Shown one piece after another: positions 44,426-53,961 of a DNA stretch of 64,000 nt (its first letter is position 1; each line of letters opens with the position of its first letter). Position numbers and translations under genes: made by a program. Below the pieces are notes generated by a model, which was not told where the DNA came from, ran no database searches, and worked only from the letters and a program-made list of their open reading frames with translations. The DNA comes from an uncultured Prevotellaceae bacterium (lineage in GTDB: Bacteria; Bacteroidota; Bacteroidia; Bacteroidales; Bacteroidaceae), in assembly GCA_900317635.1 (NCBI GenBank), contig ONHN01000002.1, forward strand, positions 106,863 to 170,862, read 5' to 3'.

Positions 44426-44580
44426 AGAGGGAACAGTGGAAGCATGTCTAAACCACGAACGTACACGTCCTGGGCTTGTGCGCATTCGTGGTTAGATCAT
44501 ATTGTCAGCGGTTGTTAGCTATCAATATCTGTGGTGTTTGCAGGCGAGATGTCTGCGTACCCAGTTATTGTCAGAGGTTG

Positions 44581-45672
44581 TTATCTACCAGCATCAGCGG
44601 TTAGGTACCATTGGTAGAGTCGGTTGATGCCTTCGTCAATCTCAACCTTGTGGTGCCAACCGAGGTTGTGGAGTTTTGTGGGGTCGGTGAGTTTGCGCGG
44701 CGTACCATCGGGCTTGGAGCTATCCCACAGGATGTCGCCCGTGAAGCCTACGGCGGTGCGTATCTTTTCGGCCAAGCAGCGAATGGTGAGTTCCTTGCCC
44801 GTACCGATGTTGATGTGGCAGTTGCGCACCTCGGTGGTGCCCGCTTCATAGGTGTCTTTGAAATCAACGTTGAGCAGGACGTGGACGCTGGCATCGGCCA
44901 TATCTTCGCTCCAAAGGAATTCGCGCAGCGGACTGCCCGTGCCCCACAGCGTGACGCTGCCAGCGCGAATGCCGTACTTCTCGAGCACGCGCAGAATGTC
45001 GGCTTCGTTGGCTGTTTCGTCAACGCCTTCAACGGGTCGTGCTGCCAGGTCGCGCCGCACGGCTGCCCAGTTACCTTCGGTGAGGCACTTGGCAAGGTGC
45101 GTCTTGCGGATCATGGCAGGCAGGACGTGGCTACGCTCCAGGTGGAAGTTGTCGCGCGGGCCGTAGAGGTTGGTGGGCATCACGGCAATGTAGTTGCAGC
45201 CGTATTGCAGCGAGAAACTTTCGCACATCTTCAGTCCTGCAATTTTCGCCAAGGCGTAAGGCTCGTTGGTGTATTCAAGGGGTGAGGTGAGTAAGGCATC
45301 TTCGCGCATAGGCTGAGGGGCTTCGCGCGGATAGATGCACGTTGAGCCGAGGAAGAGCAACTTCTTCACGTCGTGGCGATAGCTTTCGCCAATGACGTTT
45401 TGCTGTATCTGCAAGTTGCGGTAAATGAAGTCGGCACGATAGATGGAGTTGGCCATGATGCCGCCCACGTGGGCCGCAGCAAGCACTACAGCTTCGGGTT
45501 GTTCAGCATCGAAGAACTCTTTAACGGCCACGCCGTCCATGAGGTCCAACTCGCCGTGTGTGCGCCCAACGAGGTTCGTGAACCCACGCGCTTGTAGGTT
45601 GTTCCAAATGGCCGAACCTACGAGGCCGCGATGACCTGCAACGTATATTTTAGCGGTTTTCTCAAGCGTCAT
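44581..45672 (-). CDS. fcl: GDP-L-fucose synthase
   Basis: This SDR epimerase/reductase converts GDP-4-keto-6-deoxymannose to GDP-L-fucose. The 363 residues contain the NADP site '[17 protein letters not shown]', the catalytic Ser in '[15 protein letters not shown]' and Tyr-x3-Lys in '[11 protein letters not shown]'. An insertion around residues 200-240 makes it longer than the E. coli protein (321), a feature of Bacteroidetes enzymes (recalled). Together with gmd 6 bp upstream it forms a complete GDP-fucose pathway from GDP-mannose. Confidence 0.96.
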   Translation of the reverse strand: MTLEKTAKIYVAGHRGLVGSAIWNNLQARGFTNLVGRTHGELDLMDGVAVKEFFDAEQPEAVVLAAAHVGGIMANSIYRADFIYRNLQIQQNVIGESYRHDVKKLLFLGSTCIYPREAPQPMREDALLTSPLEYTNEPYALAKIAGLKMCESFSLQYGCNYIAVMPTNLYGPRDNFHLERSHVLPAMIRKTHLAKCLTEGNWAAVRRDLAARPVEGVDETANEADILRVLEKYGIRAGSVTLWGTGSPLREFLWSEDMADASVHVLLNVDFKDTYEAGTTEVRNCHINIGTGKELTIRCLAEKIRTAVGFTGDILWDSSKPDGTPRKLTDPTKLHNLGWHHKVEIDEGINRLYQWYLTADAGR

Positions 45673-45678
45673 GTCTTC

Positions 45679-46758
45679 TTACTCCTCCAGTTTTGAGCGC
45701 ATATAGAGCTTGCGCACTTTCTTCATGTCGTGGTTCACCATAATGCGAATGAGTTCGCGGAAACTCGTTTTCTGCGGGTTCCAACCGAGCAGGGTTTTGG
45801 CCTTCGTTGGGTCGCCGAGGAGCTGATCGACTTCAGCGGGACGGAAGTATTTCGGATCGACTTCCACGATGACTTTGCCCGTGGCCTTGTCGATGCCTTT
45901 TTCCTCTACACCTTCGCCCTGCCATTCAAGCTCAATGCCCAGTTCAGCAAAGGCCAATGTGGTGAACTCGCGCACGGTGTGGTATTCGCCCGTAGCGATG
46001 ACGAAGTCTTCGGGCGTGTCGTGTTGCAGCATGAGCCACATACATTCCACGTAGTCGCGGGCATAGCCCCAGTCGCGCAGGGAGTTGAGGTTGCCGAGGT
46101 AGAGTTTATCTTGGAAACCTTGCTTAATGCGTGCTGCAGCGAGGGTGATTTTGCGTGTGACGAAGGTCTCGCCACGTCGTTCACTTTCGTGGTTGAAGAG
46201 GATGCCGTTGACGGCAAACATGCCGTAGCTCTCGCGATAGTTCTTCACAATCCAGAAGCCATATTGTTTGGCCACGCCGTAGGGCGAACGGGGATAGAAG
46301 GGCGTTGTTTCGCGTTGTGGCACTTCCTGCACCAGGCCGAAGAGCTCGCTGGTGGAAGCTTGGTAGATGCGCGTGTGCTTCTCCATGCCCAGGATGCGAA
46401 CGGCTTCGAGCAGTCGGAGGACGCCTACGGCATCCGTTTCGGCGGTGTATTCGGGCACGTCGAAACTCACCTTGACGTGGCTCTGCGCTGCAAGGTTGTA
46501 GATTTCGTCGGGCTGCACTTCCTGCAAAATGCGCACAAGCGATGAGGAGTCGGTCAGGTCGCCCCAGTGGAGGTTGACGAGGCGACGATTTTTCATGTCG
46601 CGCACCCATTCGTCAAGGTAGAGGTGTTCGATGCGCGCCGTGTTGAACGACGAGCTGCGGCGCATGATGCCGTGCACTTCGTAGCCTTTCTCAATGAGGA
46701 ATTCTGCAAGGAACGAGCCGTCTTGCCCCGTAATGCCTGTGATTAAAGCTTTCTTCAT
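45679..46758 (-). CDS. gmd: GDP-mannose 4,6-dehydratase
   Basis: Gmd produces GDP-4-keto-6-deoxy-D-mannose, the substrate of the downstream fcl product. The 359 residues contain the NADP site '[28 protein letters not shown]', '[14 protein letters not shown]', catalytic '[10 protein letters not shown]' and the Tyr-x3-Lys in '[11 protein letters not shown]'. Only 6 bp separate it from fcl. It follows the flotillin gene by 30 bp, so it probably shares that transcript. Confidence 0.97.
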   Translation of the reverse strand: MKKALITGITGQDGSFLAEFLIEKGYEVHGIMRRSSSFNTARIEHLYLDEWVRDMKNRRLVNLHWGDLTDSSSLVRILQEVQPDEIYNLAAQSHVKVSFDVPEYTAETDAVGVLRLLEAVRILGMEKHTRIYQASTSELFGLVQEVPQRETTPFYPRSPYGVAKQYGFWIVKNYRESYGMFAVNGILFNHESERRGETFVTRKITLAAARIKQGFQDKLYLGNLNSLRDWGYARDYVECMWLMLQHDTPEDFVIATGEYHTVREFTTLAFAELGIELEWQGEGVEEKGIDKATGKVIVEVDPKYFRPAEVDQLLGDPTKAKTLLGWNPQKTSFRELIRIMVNHDMKKVRKLYMRSKLEE

Positions 46759-46788
46759 AAATTGTATTTGTGCTGTCTGTAATGTCGT

Positions 46789-48288
46789 CTATTTCTTTGG
46801 TTTCTTGTTGCCTTTCAGTCCTTCGGCTATGTCGGCGGCCTCTTCGTTGAGGTTGATGTTGCGTGTGGTGGCAGCTTCGATGGTGCCAGCGCGCATGATG
46901 TCGGCCATGTCAACGCCCGTGGCCGACTTCAGTACGTCGAAGGCCTGGCGAATAGCCACGGGCACGTTCCCACTGAGCGAAGAGATGCCTTGCCCGTCGG
47001 CACTGTAGATGTTGACGTCCTTAATGGCCGAGATGGGCTTGGCCACGTTCTCAACGATTTGCGGCAGCACTTCAATCATCATTTGCGCTACGGCCGCCGA
47101 GTTGTACTTCTTGTATGCTTCGGCCTTTTTGTCCATAGCTTGTGCTTCGGCTTCACCCTTCTTCTGAATGGCGTAGGCTTCGGCTTCGCCTTTCGCCTTA
47201 ATACCTTGAGCCTCTTGTTCGAGGCGGTAGCGCACGGCATCGCTCTCTGCATTTTGTGCCAGAGCGCGTTGCTCGGCTTCGTACTTCTGTGCCTCGGCCA
47301 CGCGCTTACGCTGTTCGAGTTCGGCGGCAGCGTCGCGCTCCACCTTATACTTGTCGGCATCGGCCTTCTTCTCGATTTCGGCGGCTAACTGGTTTTGCTT
47401 AATCTCAATTTGCTCGCGCGACAGGATTTGTTCGCGCTTCGTCTTTTCAATTTCGGCCTCTACGGTCTTGATGTTGATGGTTTTTTGCTGTTCTTGTTGC
47501 TGAATGGAGTAGGCTGCATCGGCATCGGCTTGTGCCGTGTCGGCTTGTTGCTTCAGGGCTGCGCGTTTCAGGGCGAGGTCGTTGTTCTTGATGGCGATGG
47601 CCGTGTCGGCATCAACGCGGGCATCGTTGGCCTCCTTGTCGGCGTGGGCCGTCTCTATCTTCACGTCGCGTTCGGCGTGGGCGCGGTTGATACTGGCATC
47701 TTTCTTAATCTTGGCCGTGTTGTCGGCACCGAGGTCGTGAATGAGCCCTTCTTTATCCGTTACGTTCTGGATGTTGCACGAAATAATCTCTATGCCGAGT
47801 TTGGCCATGTCGGGCTGCGCCTTTTGCATCACCTGGTCCGAAAAACCGTCGCGGTCGGTGTTGAGCGAACGCAGGTCCAACGTGCCGATGATTTCGCGCA
47901 TGTTACCTTGCAGCGAGTCTTTCAGCTGGTCGGCAATCTCTGGGGGCAGCATGTTGAGGAAGTTCTTGGCGGCCAGGCGCGTGCCCTCGGCACTGGGCAT
48001 CACGCGGATTTTGGCCACGGCATCAACGTCAACGTTGATGAAGTCGTTGGTAGGCACGCTCTCCTCGGTCTTGATGTCCACCGTGATTTGTCCGAGATAT
48101 ACTTTGTCCATACGCTCGAAGAAGGGGATGCGAAAACCGCCAGAGCCTATCAGGACGCGGGGCTCTTTCGACAGACCCGAAATGATGTAGGCAAACGAGG
48201 GCGGCGCCTTCACGTAGGAGATGAAGATGAAGACGGCAAGCACGGCAACGGCGGCCAATGCAATGATGATAATCAGTTCTGTTTCCAT
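46789..48288 (-). CDS. Flotillin-like SPFH/band 7 protein
   Basis: A membrane scaffold protein of 499 residues. It has an N-terminal membrane helix (about 4-24) and an SPFH domain ('PRVLIGSGGFRIPFFERMDKVYLGQITVDIKTEE', about 40-200). A long Ala/Glu-rich coiled coil (about 200-400) and a Gly-containing oligomerisation tail follow. This is the bacterial flotillin layout (YqiK/FloT type). Members organise membrane microdomains. No NfeD-like partner gene is adjacent. Its own -7 box lies upstream after the pta terminator. Confidence 0.92.
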   Translation of the reverse strand: METELIIIIALAAVAVLAVFIFISYVKAPPSFAYIISGLSKEPRVLIGSGGFRIPFFERMDKVYLGQITVDIKTEESVPTNDFINVDVDAVAKIRVMPSAEGTRLAAKNFLNMLPPEIADQLKDSLQGNMREIIGTLDLRSLNTDRDGFSDQVMQKAQPDMAKLGIEIISCNIQNVTDKEGLIHDLGADNTAKIKKDASINRAHAERDVKIETAHADKEANDARVDADTAIAIKNNDLALKRAALKQQADTAQADADAAYSIQQQEQQKTINIKTVEAEIEKTKREQILSREQIEIKQNQLAAEIEKKADADKYKVERDAAAELEQRKRVAEAQKYEAEQRALAQNAESDAVRYRLEQEAQGIKAKGEAEAYAIQKKGEAEAQAMDKKAEAYKKYNSAAVAQMMIEVLPQIVENVAKPISAIKDVNIYSADGQGISSLSGNVPVAIRQAFDVLKSATGVDMADIMRAGTIEAATTRNINLNEEAADIAEGLKGNKKPKK

Positions 48289-48355
48289 AGCAAATAGGTT
48301 GATGTATAAGTGAAAGATTTGGTTGGTATATTGATACCGATGCGTTTATTAGTTG

Positions 48356-48363
48356 CAAAGATA
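48356..48363 (-). promoter_or_regulatory. Probable promoter (-7 box) of the flotillin-gmd-fcl unit
   Basis: The minus strand reads TATCTTTG followed by CA, an exact -7 match 68 bp before the flotillin start and just after the pta terminator. The -33 is weak. Confidence 0.65.
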
Positions 48364-48427
48364 CGAAAACTTTTCAGCAACTCCGTTTTTTACATGAAAA
48401 TACGGAGTGGTGTTCCGCATTTTACAA

Positions 48428-48456
48428 GAAAATCGGGAGTTAGGCTCCCGATTTTC
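48428..48456 (-). terminator. Terminator downstream of pta
   Basis: GAAAATCGGGAG (48428-48439) and CTCCCGATTTTC (48445-48456) form a perfect 12 bp stem with a 5 nt loop. On the minus strand the right arm ends in TTTTC and TTG. Confidence 0.88.
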
Positions 48457-48483
48457 TTCGTTTGAGGTTGCTGTCGTATCTCT

Positions 48484-49491
48484 TTACTTCGCAGCTTGTG
48501 CCTGGCAGGCAGTGATGGCTACCATATAGTAGATGTCGTCCACCGAACAGCCGCGCGAGAGGTCGTTGACGGGCCGCGCAATGCCTTGCAGGATGGGGCC
48601 GATAGCTACGGCACCGCCTAAGCGCTGAACAAGCTTGTAGCCAATGTTGCCTACTTCAAGGCAGGGAGCGATAAGCACGTTGGCGTGGCCTGCAATGGGG
48701 CTGCCCTTAGCCTTCTTCTCGCCCACGCTGGGCACGAGGGCGGCGTCGGCTTGTAGTTCACCGTCCACTTTCAGCTCGGGCCACGTTTCGCGGGCAATGC
48801 GCGTAGCTTCCACCACCTTGTCAACTACTTCGTGTTTTGCACTGCCCTTCGTCGAGAACGAGAGCATGGCCACGCGCGGGTCGCTGATGCCAGCCACGGC
48901 TTTGGCCGTTTCGGCGGTGCAGTAGGCAAATTGCGCTAACTGCTCGGCCGTAGGCATGGGCGTCACGGCTACGTCGCTCATGACGAGCACGCCATCTTCG
49001 CCGTAAGCCTTTTCTTTGCAGATGAGTAGCATGGCACCGCTCACGCAAGTGATGCCCGGCGAGCACTTAATGATTTGCAGGGCGGGGCGGAGCGTGTCGC
49101 CCGTCGTGGAGAGGGCACCGCTAATCTGTCCGTCGGCATCGCCACTCTTGATGATGAGGCAACCGAGGTAGAGCGGGTTCTTCACCAGCTGGCGAGCCTG
49201 CTCGATGGTCATACCTTTCTTCTCGCGAAGCTTTTGCAGCAGCTGGGCATACTCCTCGGCTTTGGGATTGTTTTCGGGGTCGATGAGCGTTGCCTTGCCG
49301 ATGTGCTTCAGTCCGAAGGCCTCCACGTGGGCTTGCACCTTGGCGGGATTGCCAATGAGGATGATGTCGGCCAGACCGTCGGCCAGGGCGCGGTCGGCCG
49401 CTTTAATGGTGCGTTCTTCTTCTGCCTCGGGCAGGACGATGCGCTGGCGGTTGGCCCGCGCTTTAGCAATGAGTTGGTCTAAAATTTCCAT
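48484..49491 (-). CDS. pta: Phosphate acetyltransferase
   Basis: Pta interconverts acetyl-CoA and acetyl phosphate. The 335 residues match the short (class I) form without the N-terminal regulatory domain. Segments include 'RIVLPEAEEERTIKAADRALADGLADIILIG', 'GALSTTGDTLRPALQIIK' and 'SFSTKGSAKHEVVDKVVEATRIA', ending 'GPILQGIARPVNDLSRGCSVDDIYYMVAITA'. Its usual neighbour ackA is not adjacent: the next gene downstream is the flotillin, after a terminator. It is probably monocistronic. Confidence 0.96.
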   Translation of the reverse strand: MEILDQLIAKARANRQRIVLPEAEEERTIKAADRALADGLADIILIGNPAKVQAHVEAFGLKHIGKATLIDPENNPKAEEYAQLLQKLREKKGMTIEQARQLVKNPLYLGCLIIKSGDADGQISGALSTTGDTLRPALQIIKCSPGITCVSGAMLLICKEKAYGEDGVLVMSDVAVTPMPTAEQLAQFAYCTAETAKAVAGISDPRVAMLSFSTKGSAKHEVVDKVVEATRIARETWPELKVDGELQADAALVPSVGEKKAKGSPIAGHANVLIAPCLEVGNIGYKLVQRLGGAVAIGPILQGIARPVNDLSRGCSVDDIYYMVAITACQAQAAK

Positions 49492-49858
49492 GTCTCAAGG
49501 TTATGGTTTTAATTATGATATGCGTGTTTCTTCGTTAGTATGGGCGCGTCACGGCGGTGCCATGTCCTTATGCGCACGGCGAAATTACTCATAATCTTCC
49601 GAACAGCCATCAAGCAACTCTTATTTTTTAAGTAGATAAACAATAATTCGTGCGAAAAGTGTGGCATTAACAAAAATAATAGCTACCTTTGCGCCGTGAA
49701 CGACGAGCGGCATACTTGCCCCCATGTAGCAGTTCTTATATATATAATATTAATATTGTATGTACGCAGAATTGTAGCGTTCGCCGCTGGACTCGTAGGA
49801 CGGCATAGGCCATAACAGCTGTCAAGCCCAGCGCTATGTTTCACTAATTCACACATCT
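49492..49858. other. Divergent intergenic region between pta and the CNNM gene
   Basis: These 367 bp hold the plus-strand promoter at about 49661-49691, a 167 nt leader with an AT-rich palindromic block (49738-49765), and no gene. A clear promoter for pta was not found. Confidence 0.65.
49661..49691 (+). promoter_or_regulatory. Promoter of the CNNM/CBS gene
   Basis: TACCTTTG at 49684-49691 is an exact -7 match. GTGG sits at the -33 position, 19 bp upstream, as a weak match. Confidence 0.65.
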
Positions 49859-50947
49859 ATGGGCCTACTTATATTTTGCATCGTAGTCGTACTGCTTGTT
49901 TCGTTCACGTGTTCTATCTTGGAAGCCACGTTGCTTTCCACCCCCCTTACCTACGTCACGATGCTAGAGGAGAGCGGCCAGCGAGGCGCGCAACATCTGA
50001 AAAAGCTCAAATCAGACATCGACCGCCCTATCTCCGCCATTCTTACCCTTAACACCATTGCCAACACTGCGGGTGCTGCCGCCGTGGGTTACCTCACGCG
50101 GCAGGTGTTTCCCGAAGCTCCTCAAGCCATAGGCTGGATCAGCGCGCTCTTGACGCTGCTCATCCTTGTTTGTTCAGAAATAATACCTAAAACCTTAGGG
50201 GCCAACTATTGGCGCCATATCATCGTGCCCGCCATTCCCTTGTTGCGCGGTCTGGTTTTCCTTACGTGGCCCTTCGTGAAGATGGCCGAGTTCATCACGC
50301 GCTTCATCTCGGTTGACGAGCCCGCTCAGAACGTCAGTCGCGAAGAGGTGGCCGCCATGGTGAGCGTCGGCACCGAAGAGGGCGTTTTCAAGAAGAAGGA
50401 AAATCGCATGCTGCAAAACCTCCTGCGCCTCGAAAGCGTGACGGCGCGCGACATCATGACGCCCAGCAGCGTTGTCGAAATGGAGCAGGAGGACATGACC
50501 TTGCAGCAATTCCGCGCAGAAGAGAAGACCAAACATAGCCGCATACCTGTCTATAACGACAACGACGATTTCGTTACGGGTTACGTCCTGCGTCAGACCA
50601 TCCTCGAACGCCTCTCGGAAGATAAGTTCGACATGAAGCTCGGACAAATCAAACGCAAAATCTACTCGTTCCGCGAAGACGAGAAAGTGGCGAAGATATG
50701 GGAGGTACTGCTCCAGCGCAAAGAGCACATTTCGGCCATCATCGACGAATACGGCTGTCTGCGCGGCATCGTCACGCTCGAAGACATCATCGAAACCATG
50801 CTGGGCACGGAAATCCTCGACGAGAGCGACACCGTAGAAGATATGCAGGCCTACGCCCGCGAACAGTGGGAGGAGCAACAGCGCGAGCAGGGAAGCGGCA
50901 ATGCCACCGCCACGCGCAGCTCGCGTCATACCGCAGCGCAGGAGTAG
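49859..50947 (+). CDS. CNNM (DUF21) membrane protein with CBS pair
   Basis: The 362-residue protein of the hemolysin C/CorC-related CNNM family is proposed to handle magnesium or other divalent cations. Its CNNM domain (about 1-165) has four hydrophobic segments and the motif 'SEIIPKTLGANYW'. Two CBS motifs follow (about 190-320: 'ARDIMTPSSVVEM' and 'ISAIIDEYGCLRGIVTLEDIIETMLG'). The C-terminal CorC_HlyC domain common in longer homologues is absent; instead there is a hydrophilic Gln/Arg-rich tail. Confidence 0.88.
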   Translation: MGLLIFCIVVVLLVSFTCSILEATLLSTPLTYVTMLEESGQRGAQHLKKLKSDIDRPISAILTLNTIANTAGAAAVGYLTRQVFPEAPQAIGWISALLTLLILVCSEIIPKTLGANYWRHIIVPAIPLLRGLVFLTWPFVKMAEFITRFISVDEPAQNVSREEVAAMVSVGTEEGVFKKKENRMLQNLLRLESVTARDIMTPSSVVEMEQEDMTLQQFRAEEKTKHSRIPVYNDNDDFVTGYVLRQTILERLSEDKFDMKLGQIKRKIYSFREDEKVAKIWEVLLQRKEHISAIIDEYGCLRGIVTLEDIIETMLGTEILDESDTVEDMQAYAREQWEEQQREQGSGNATATRSSRHTAAQE

Positions 50948-51111
50948 GTGGGGAGTCAAAGTCTTAGGGAAAGTGCAGGAATGGTTTAAGGGGTGTGCTA
51001 TATCTCTTCTATCTATTTCTTGTTTTTGTGTACTTGTAGTATCACTTTTCCTAATTACAAGCCCGCTCCTCTTACCTTAGTTTAGTTGAAACTTTGTTGA
51101 ACCATTATCCT

Positions 51112-51969
51112 ATGTCCCGAAAACGTAAACCCACCTATATCCTGCCGCCAGGCGAGACGCCCACCGCCCTCGACCTGCGCGTGCTCGACTTTCAGGAGCG
51201 CGGCTTCATCGTGCCGCCGCGTCGCTTAATCCTCAACGACGAGCAGATTGCCGGCATACGCCGCGCCGCCGAAGTCAACACGGGCATCCTCGACATGCTT
51301 GAGGGCGTGATAGAAGAAGGCATGACAACGGGCGAGATAGACCGCCTCGTTCACGACTATACCATTCGCCACGGCGGCATACCCGCCCCCCTCAACTACG
51401 AAGGCTTCCCCAAGAGTTGCTGCACGAGCCTCAACGAAGTGGTGTGCCACGGCATACCCTCCGACGAAGAGGAACTCCTCGACGGCGACATCCTTAACGT
51501 GGACGTCACGACCATTGTCGATGGCTACTACGCCGACGCTTCGCGCATGTTCTGCATTGGCAACGTTGAACCTCCCTTGCAGCACCTCGTCACGACGGCC
51601 AAGGAGTGCCTCGATATCGGTGCTGCCGCCGCCAAGCCTTGGGGGTTCGTGGGCGACATAGGCCGTGCCATTGCTGAGCATGCCCACCGCGCAGGCTTCA
51701 CCGTCGTGCGCGACCTCTGTGGCCACGGCGTGGGCCTTCAGTTCCACGACGACCCCGACGTCGACCACTACGATACGGGCCACAAAGGAATGCTCCTCGT
51801 GCCGGGCATGGTGTTCACCATCGAACCCATGATCAACATGGGTACGTGGCGCGTCTTCATCGACGAAGAGGACGGCTGGACCGTTGTAACCGACGACGAA
51901 CAGCCCTCGGCGCAATGGGAGCACACGTTCCTCATGACCGAAAACGGCGTTGAGGCCCTAAGCTGGTAG
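51112..51969 (+). CDS. map: Methionine aminopeptidase, type I
   Basis: This enzyme removes the initiator Met. The ATG at 51112 gives 285 residues starting 'MSRKRKPTYILPPGETP'. An upstream in-frame ATG at 51094 is less likely. An N-terminal extension of about 40 residues precedes the pita-bread core. Metal ligands are visible in 'NVDVTTIVDGYYADASRMF' (two Asp), 'GHGVGLQFHDDP' (His), 'FTIEPMI' (Glu) and 'QWEHTFLMT' (Glu). The substrate His lies in 'EVVCHGIP'. It is monocistronic, with tRNA-Arg following. Confidence 0.95.
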   Translation: MSRKRKPTYILPPGETPTALDLRVLDFQERGFIVPPRRLILNDEQIAGIRRAAEVNTGILDMLEGVIEEGMTTGEIDRLVHDYTIRHGGIPAPLNYEGFPKSCCTSLNEVVCHGIPSDEEELLDGDILNVDVTTIVDGYYADASRMFCIGNVEPPLQHLVTTAKECLDIGAAAAKPWGFVGDIGRAIAEHAHRAGFTVVRDLCGHGVGLQFHDDPDVDHYDTGHKGMLLVPGMVFTIEPMINMGTWRVFIDEEDGWTVVTDDEQPSAQWEHTFLMTENGVEALSW

Positions 51970-51996
51970 CACGGCAACGCTTTTTCTTCGAAAAGC

Positions 51997-52028
51997 TTTG
52001 GCCGTTCACGCCGTAAGCATTACTTTTG
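51997..52028 (+). promoter_or_regulatory. Promoter of tRNA-Arg
   Basis: TTTG (51997-52000), a 20 bp spacer and TACTTTTG (52021-52028) match the consensus fully. The tRNA starts 43 bp downstream. Confidence 0.85.
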
Positions 52029-52070
52029 CCGTTGCAATTTGAGGCTGGTGCCTCAAAAGGTTCGTCTTTT

Positions 52071-52147
52071 GGCTCCGTAGCTTAGCTGAATAGAGCGTCA
52101 GATTCCGGTTCTGAAGGTCCAGGGTTTGAATCCCTGCGGAGTCACCA
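52071..52147 (+). tRNA. tRNA-Arg (CCG)
   Basis: A 77 nt cloverleaf. The acceptor stem GGCTCCG pairs with CGGAGTC. The anticodon stem is TCAGA/TCTGA and the loop TTCCGGT gives anticodon CCG. The T arm has GGTTTGAATCC (T-T-T instead of T-T-C), and the 3' CCA is encoded. It is a single gene with its own promoter. Confidence 0.95.
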
Positions 52148-52266
52148 CCCATGCGCACAGATGTCCCGTCCTCACTCGTGGCGGACGTCTGTGCGCTTTT
52201 GTTGGTGCACGCTCAACGCTCAAATGCTTATTTAAGTTTCGAAAGTTTTGGAAGAATGGGACAAAT

Positions 52267-52377
52267 GGTGCGCGAAGCGTACCATACCATGCTTAACCGC
52301 GTACCGCGACGAGCGAAGCGAGGAGTGGTGCGCGGCAAAATACCGACTATGTGGCCAGTGCGCGAAGCGTACTGCAC
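52267..52377 (+). repeat. 111 bp structured dispersed repeat, copy 1
   Basis: Hairpin 1 is GGTGCGC-GAA-GCGTACC. The core CCATGCTTAACCGCGTACCG pairs through CCGCGTACC with GGTGCGCGG. Hairpin 3 is CAGTGCGC-GAA-GCGTACTG. It shares its whole length with copies at 53799 and 63418. Confidence 0.9.
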
Positions 52378-52454
52378 GTCACGATTCAGCTTTGCGACAC
52401 AACTTATTAGCAATTCAATCTTTTTAGCCATCACGATAAAAGTTTTCTGTAAGA

Positions 52455-52487
52455 TTTGCTTGTTACAGAAAGTTTTTATTATTTTTG
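52455..52487 (+). promoter_or_regulatory. Promoter of the secreted-protein gene
   Basis: TTTG (52455-52458), a 21 bp spacer and TATTTTTG (52480-52487) match the consensus. The ATG chosen for the gene is 93 bp downstream of the -7 box. Confidence 0.8.
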
Positions 52488-52580
52488 CAGCGAAAGTGCA
52501 AAAGCGACTTTATGCGACTTGTTTATAGTTGCCTATGTCGCCTTTGCCGTCAAGCTTTAAATAACATCATCCAGCCTACA

Positions 52581-53678
52581 ATGAAACTCAAGGCATTCCT
52601 CTCCGCCGCGCTACTCCTGCTGGCCACGGCGTTACCCGCACAGCGTAGTGTGCTCTACGTCTTCAGTAACACCAATCCCGTTCCAGCCGCTGGGCAAGAC
52701 CCCACACCCGTATCGGGCTATGGCGTCAGTGCCAGCCCCGACTTTCTGGCCGACGGAACGCAGTTCGTCAATGGCGACGTCACCATCACCACCAACGACC
52801 TCGTGAGGTGGCAGCTCAGCAAAAATGGCGGTTCGAGCCTGCGCGTCTATACGGGCGGCACCATCACTTTCAGCGTGCCCGACGGATACCTCATCTCGAA
52901 AATACGCATGAAGCGTTCCTTCCTGCAAAACGAGCTGCAGCCCGAAGCTGGCACCTACGTCAGCGTGGACGACAACGGCATTGGCGATAAATACAAAGAC
53001 TGGACAGGCCTACTGCAATCCGTCAAGTTCACCAACGTGCGCAACAACGTCAGCTATAGCGGTATGGACAGCATCTGGGTGTACTATTCCGCCGCCCGCA
53101 CCGTCAACGTCACCGCCGCTGGCTACGCTACGCTCTATCAAGACATCGCCCTCACCGTGCCCGAAGGCATGCAGGCCGCTGCCGTCTTTGGCATGGGCGA
53201 CGGCGTGCAGGTTGACTACCTCTACCAGGAAGGCGAAACCATTCCCGCCGAGACGGGTGTGCTCCTGAAGGCTGCCGAAGGCACATATACCTTCATCGAG
53301 AGCGCCAACGAAGGCACAGCCCCAACGTCCAACGACCTCTACGGCACGCTCACCGACCAGTGGATATCCAAGAGCGGCTACTACCTCTATAAGCTTGCGC
53401 TGAAGAATACTGCCGACACGAACTCCGTAGGCTTCTACTGGGGCAACAGCTCCAACGGTGGCACGTTCCAGAATGCAGCCCGCCACGCCTACCTCGCCCT
53501 ACCCAAGAGTGCTGGCATCCGTGCCTTCGTGCTGGGCGACGATACGGCAACGGGCATTGGCAGCGTAACGTCCAACGCCACCGATGCCAACGCAAAGGTC
53601 TACGACCTGCAAGGCCGCCGCGTTGTAACGCCGCAGCAAGGCGTCTATATCTACAACGGACAAAAGCGCATACAATAG
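52581..53678 (+). CDS. Secreted protein with type IX secretion-like C-terminal tail
   Basis: I do not recognise the main domain. From the ATG at 52581 it encodes 365 residues with a signal peptide ('MKLKAFLSAALLLLATALPAQ'). The N-terminal half (about 25-170) is beta-rich. A middle region starts 'RTVNVTAAGYATLYQDIALTVPEGMQAAAVFG', like Bacteroidetes surface proteins of the 'ITAAGYATLY' type. The last ~25 residues ('AKVYDLQGRRVVTPQQGVYIYNG') resemble the C-terminal sorting domain recognised by the type IX secretion system or its Prevotella variants. It has a strong promoter of its own and lies between two copies of the dispersed repeat. Confidence 0.85.
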   Translation: MKLKAFLSAALLLLATALPAQRSVLYVFSNTNPVPAAGQDPTPVSGYGVSASPDFLADGTQFVNGDVTITTNDLVRWQLSKNGGSSLRVYTGGTITFSVPDGYLISKIRMKRSFLQNELQPEAGTYVSVDDNGIGDKYKDWTGLLQSVKFTNVRNNVSYSGMDSIWVYYSAARTVNVTAAGYATLYQDIALTVPEGMQAAAVFGMGDGVQVDYLYQEGETIPAETGVLLKAAEGTYTFIESANEGTAPTSNDLYGTLTDQWISKSGYYLYKLALKNTADTNSVGFYWGNSSNGGTFQNAARHAYLALPKSAGIRAFVLGDDTATGIGSVTSNATDANAKVYDLQGRRVVTPQQGVYIYNGQKRIQ

Positions 53679-53798
53679 CGCATCTAATAAGTTAACACCC
53701 CTCCTCAACGAGGGCATCGTAGCCTGCGGCTACAAGCGGTGTTAAAGGGATAGATGGCTATCATAAGTAGTTCAAGTTTCGGACGTTCCTAATGCGTT

Positions 53799-53910
53799 GG
53801 TGCGCAGAGCGCACCACACCATGCTTAACCGCGTACCGCAACGAGCGAAGCGAGGAGTGGTGCGCGGTAAAAGCTAACAACCATGCCACAGTACGCAGAG
53901 CCTACTGCAC
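53799..53910 (+). repeat. 111 bp structured dispersed repeat, copy 2
   Basis: Hairpin 1 is GGTGCGC-AGA-GCGCACC (the G-T pair of copy 1 becomes G-C). The core CCATGCTTAACCGCGTACCG is identical to copy 1. Hairpin 3 is CAGTACGC-AGA-GCCTACTG, with one mismatch. Confidence 0.9.
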
Positions 53911-53961
53911 ATAATTTGGTAGCTAAGCATACAAGCCAATAGGCATAAAGACCCATCATCT

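Larger units (their letters stand above)
52148..52580. other. Intergenic region with dispersed repeat copy 1 and a promoter
   Basis: These 433 bp between tRNA-Arg and a secreted-protein gene contain a TTTAAGTTTCGAAAGTT motif (52231-52247), the 111 bp repeat and a strong promoter (52455-52487). A reading frame across 52151-52528 overlaps the repeat and has no recognisable product. Confidence 0.75.

Noticed and set aside
52151-52528. A 125-codon frame after tRNA-Arg
   Set aside because: It runs through the 111 bp repeat and the downstream promoter and shows no homology.
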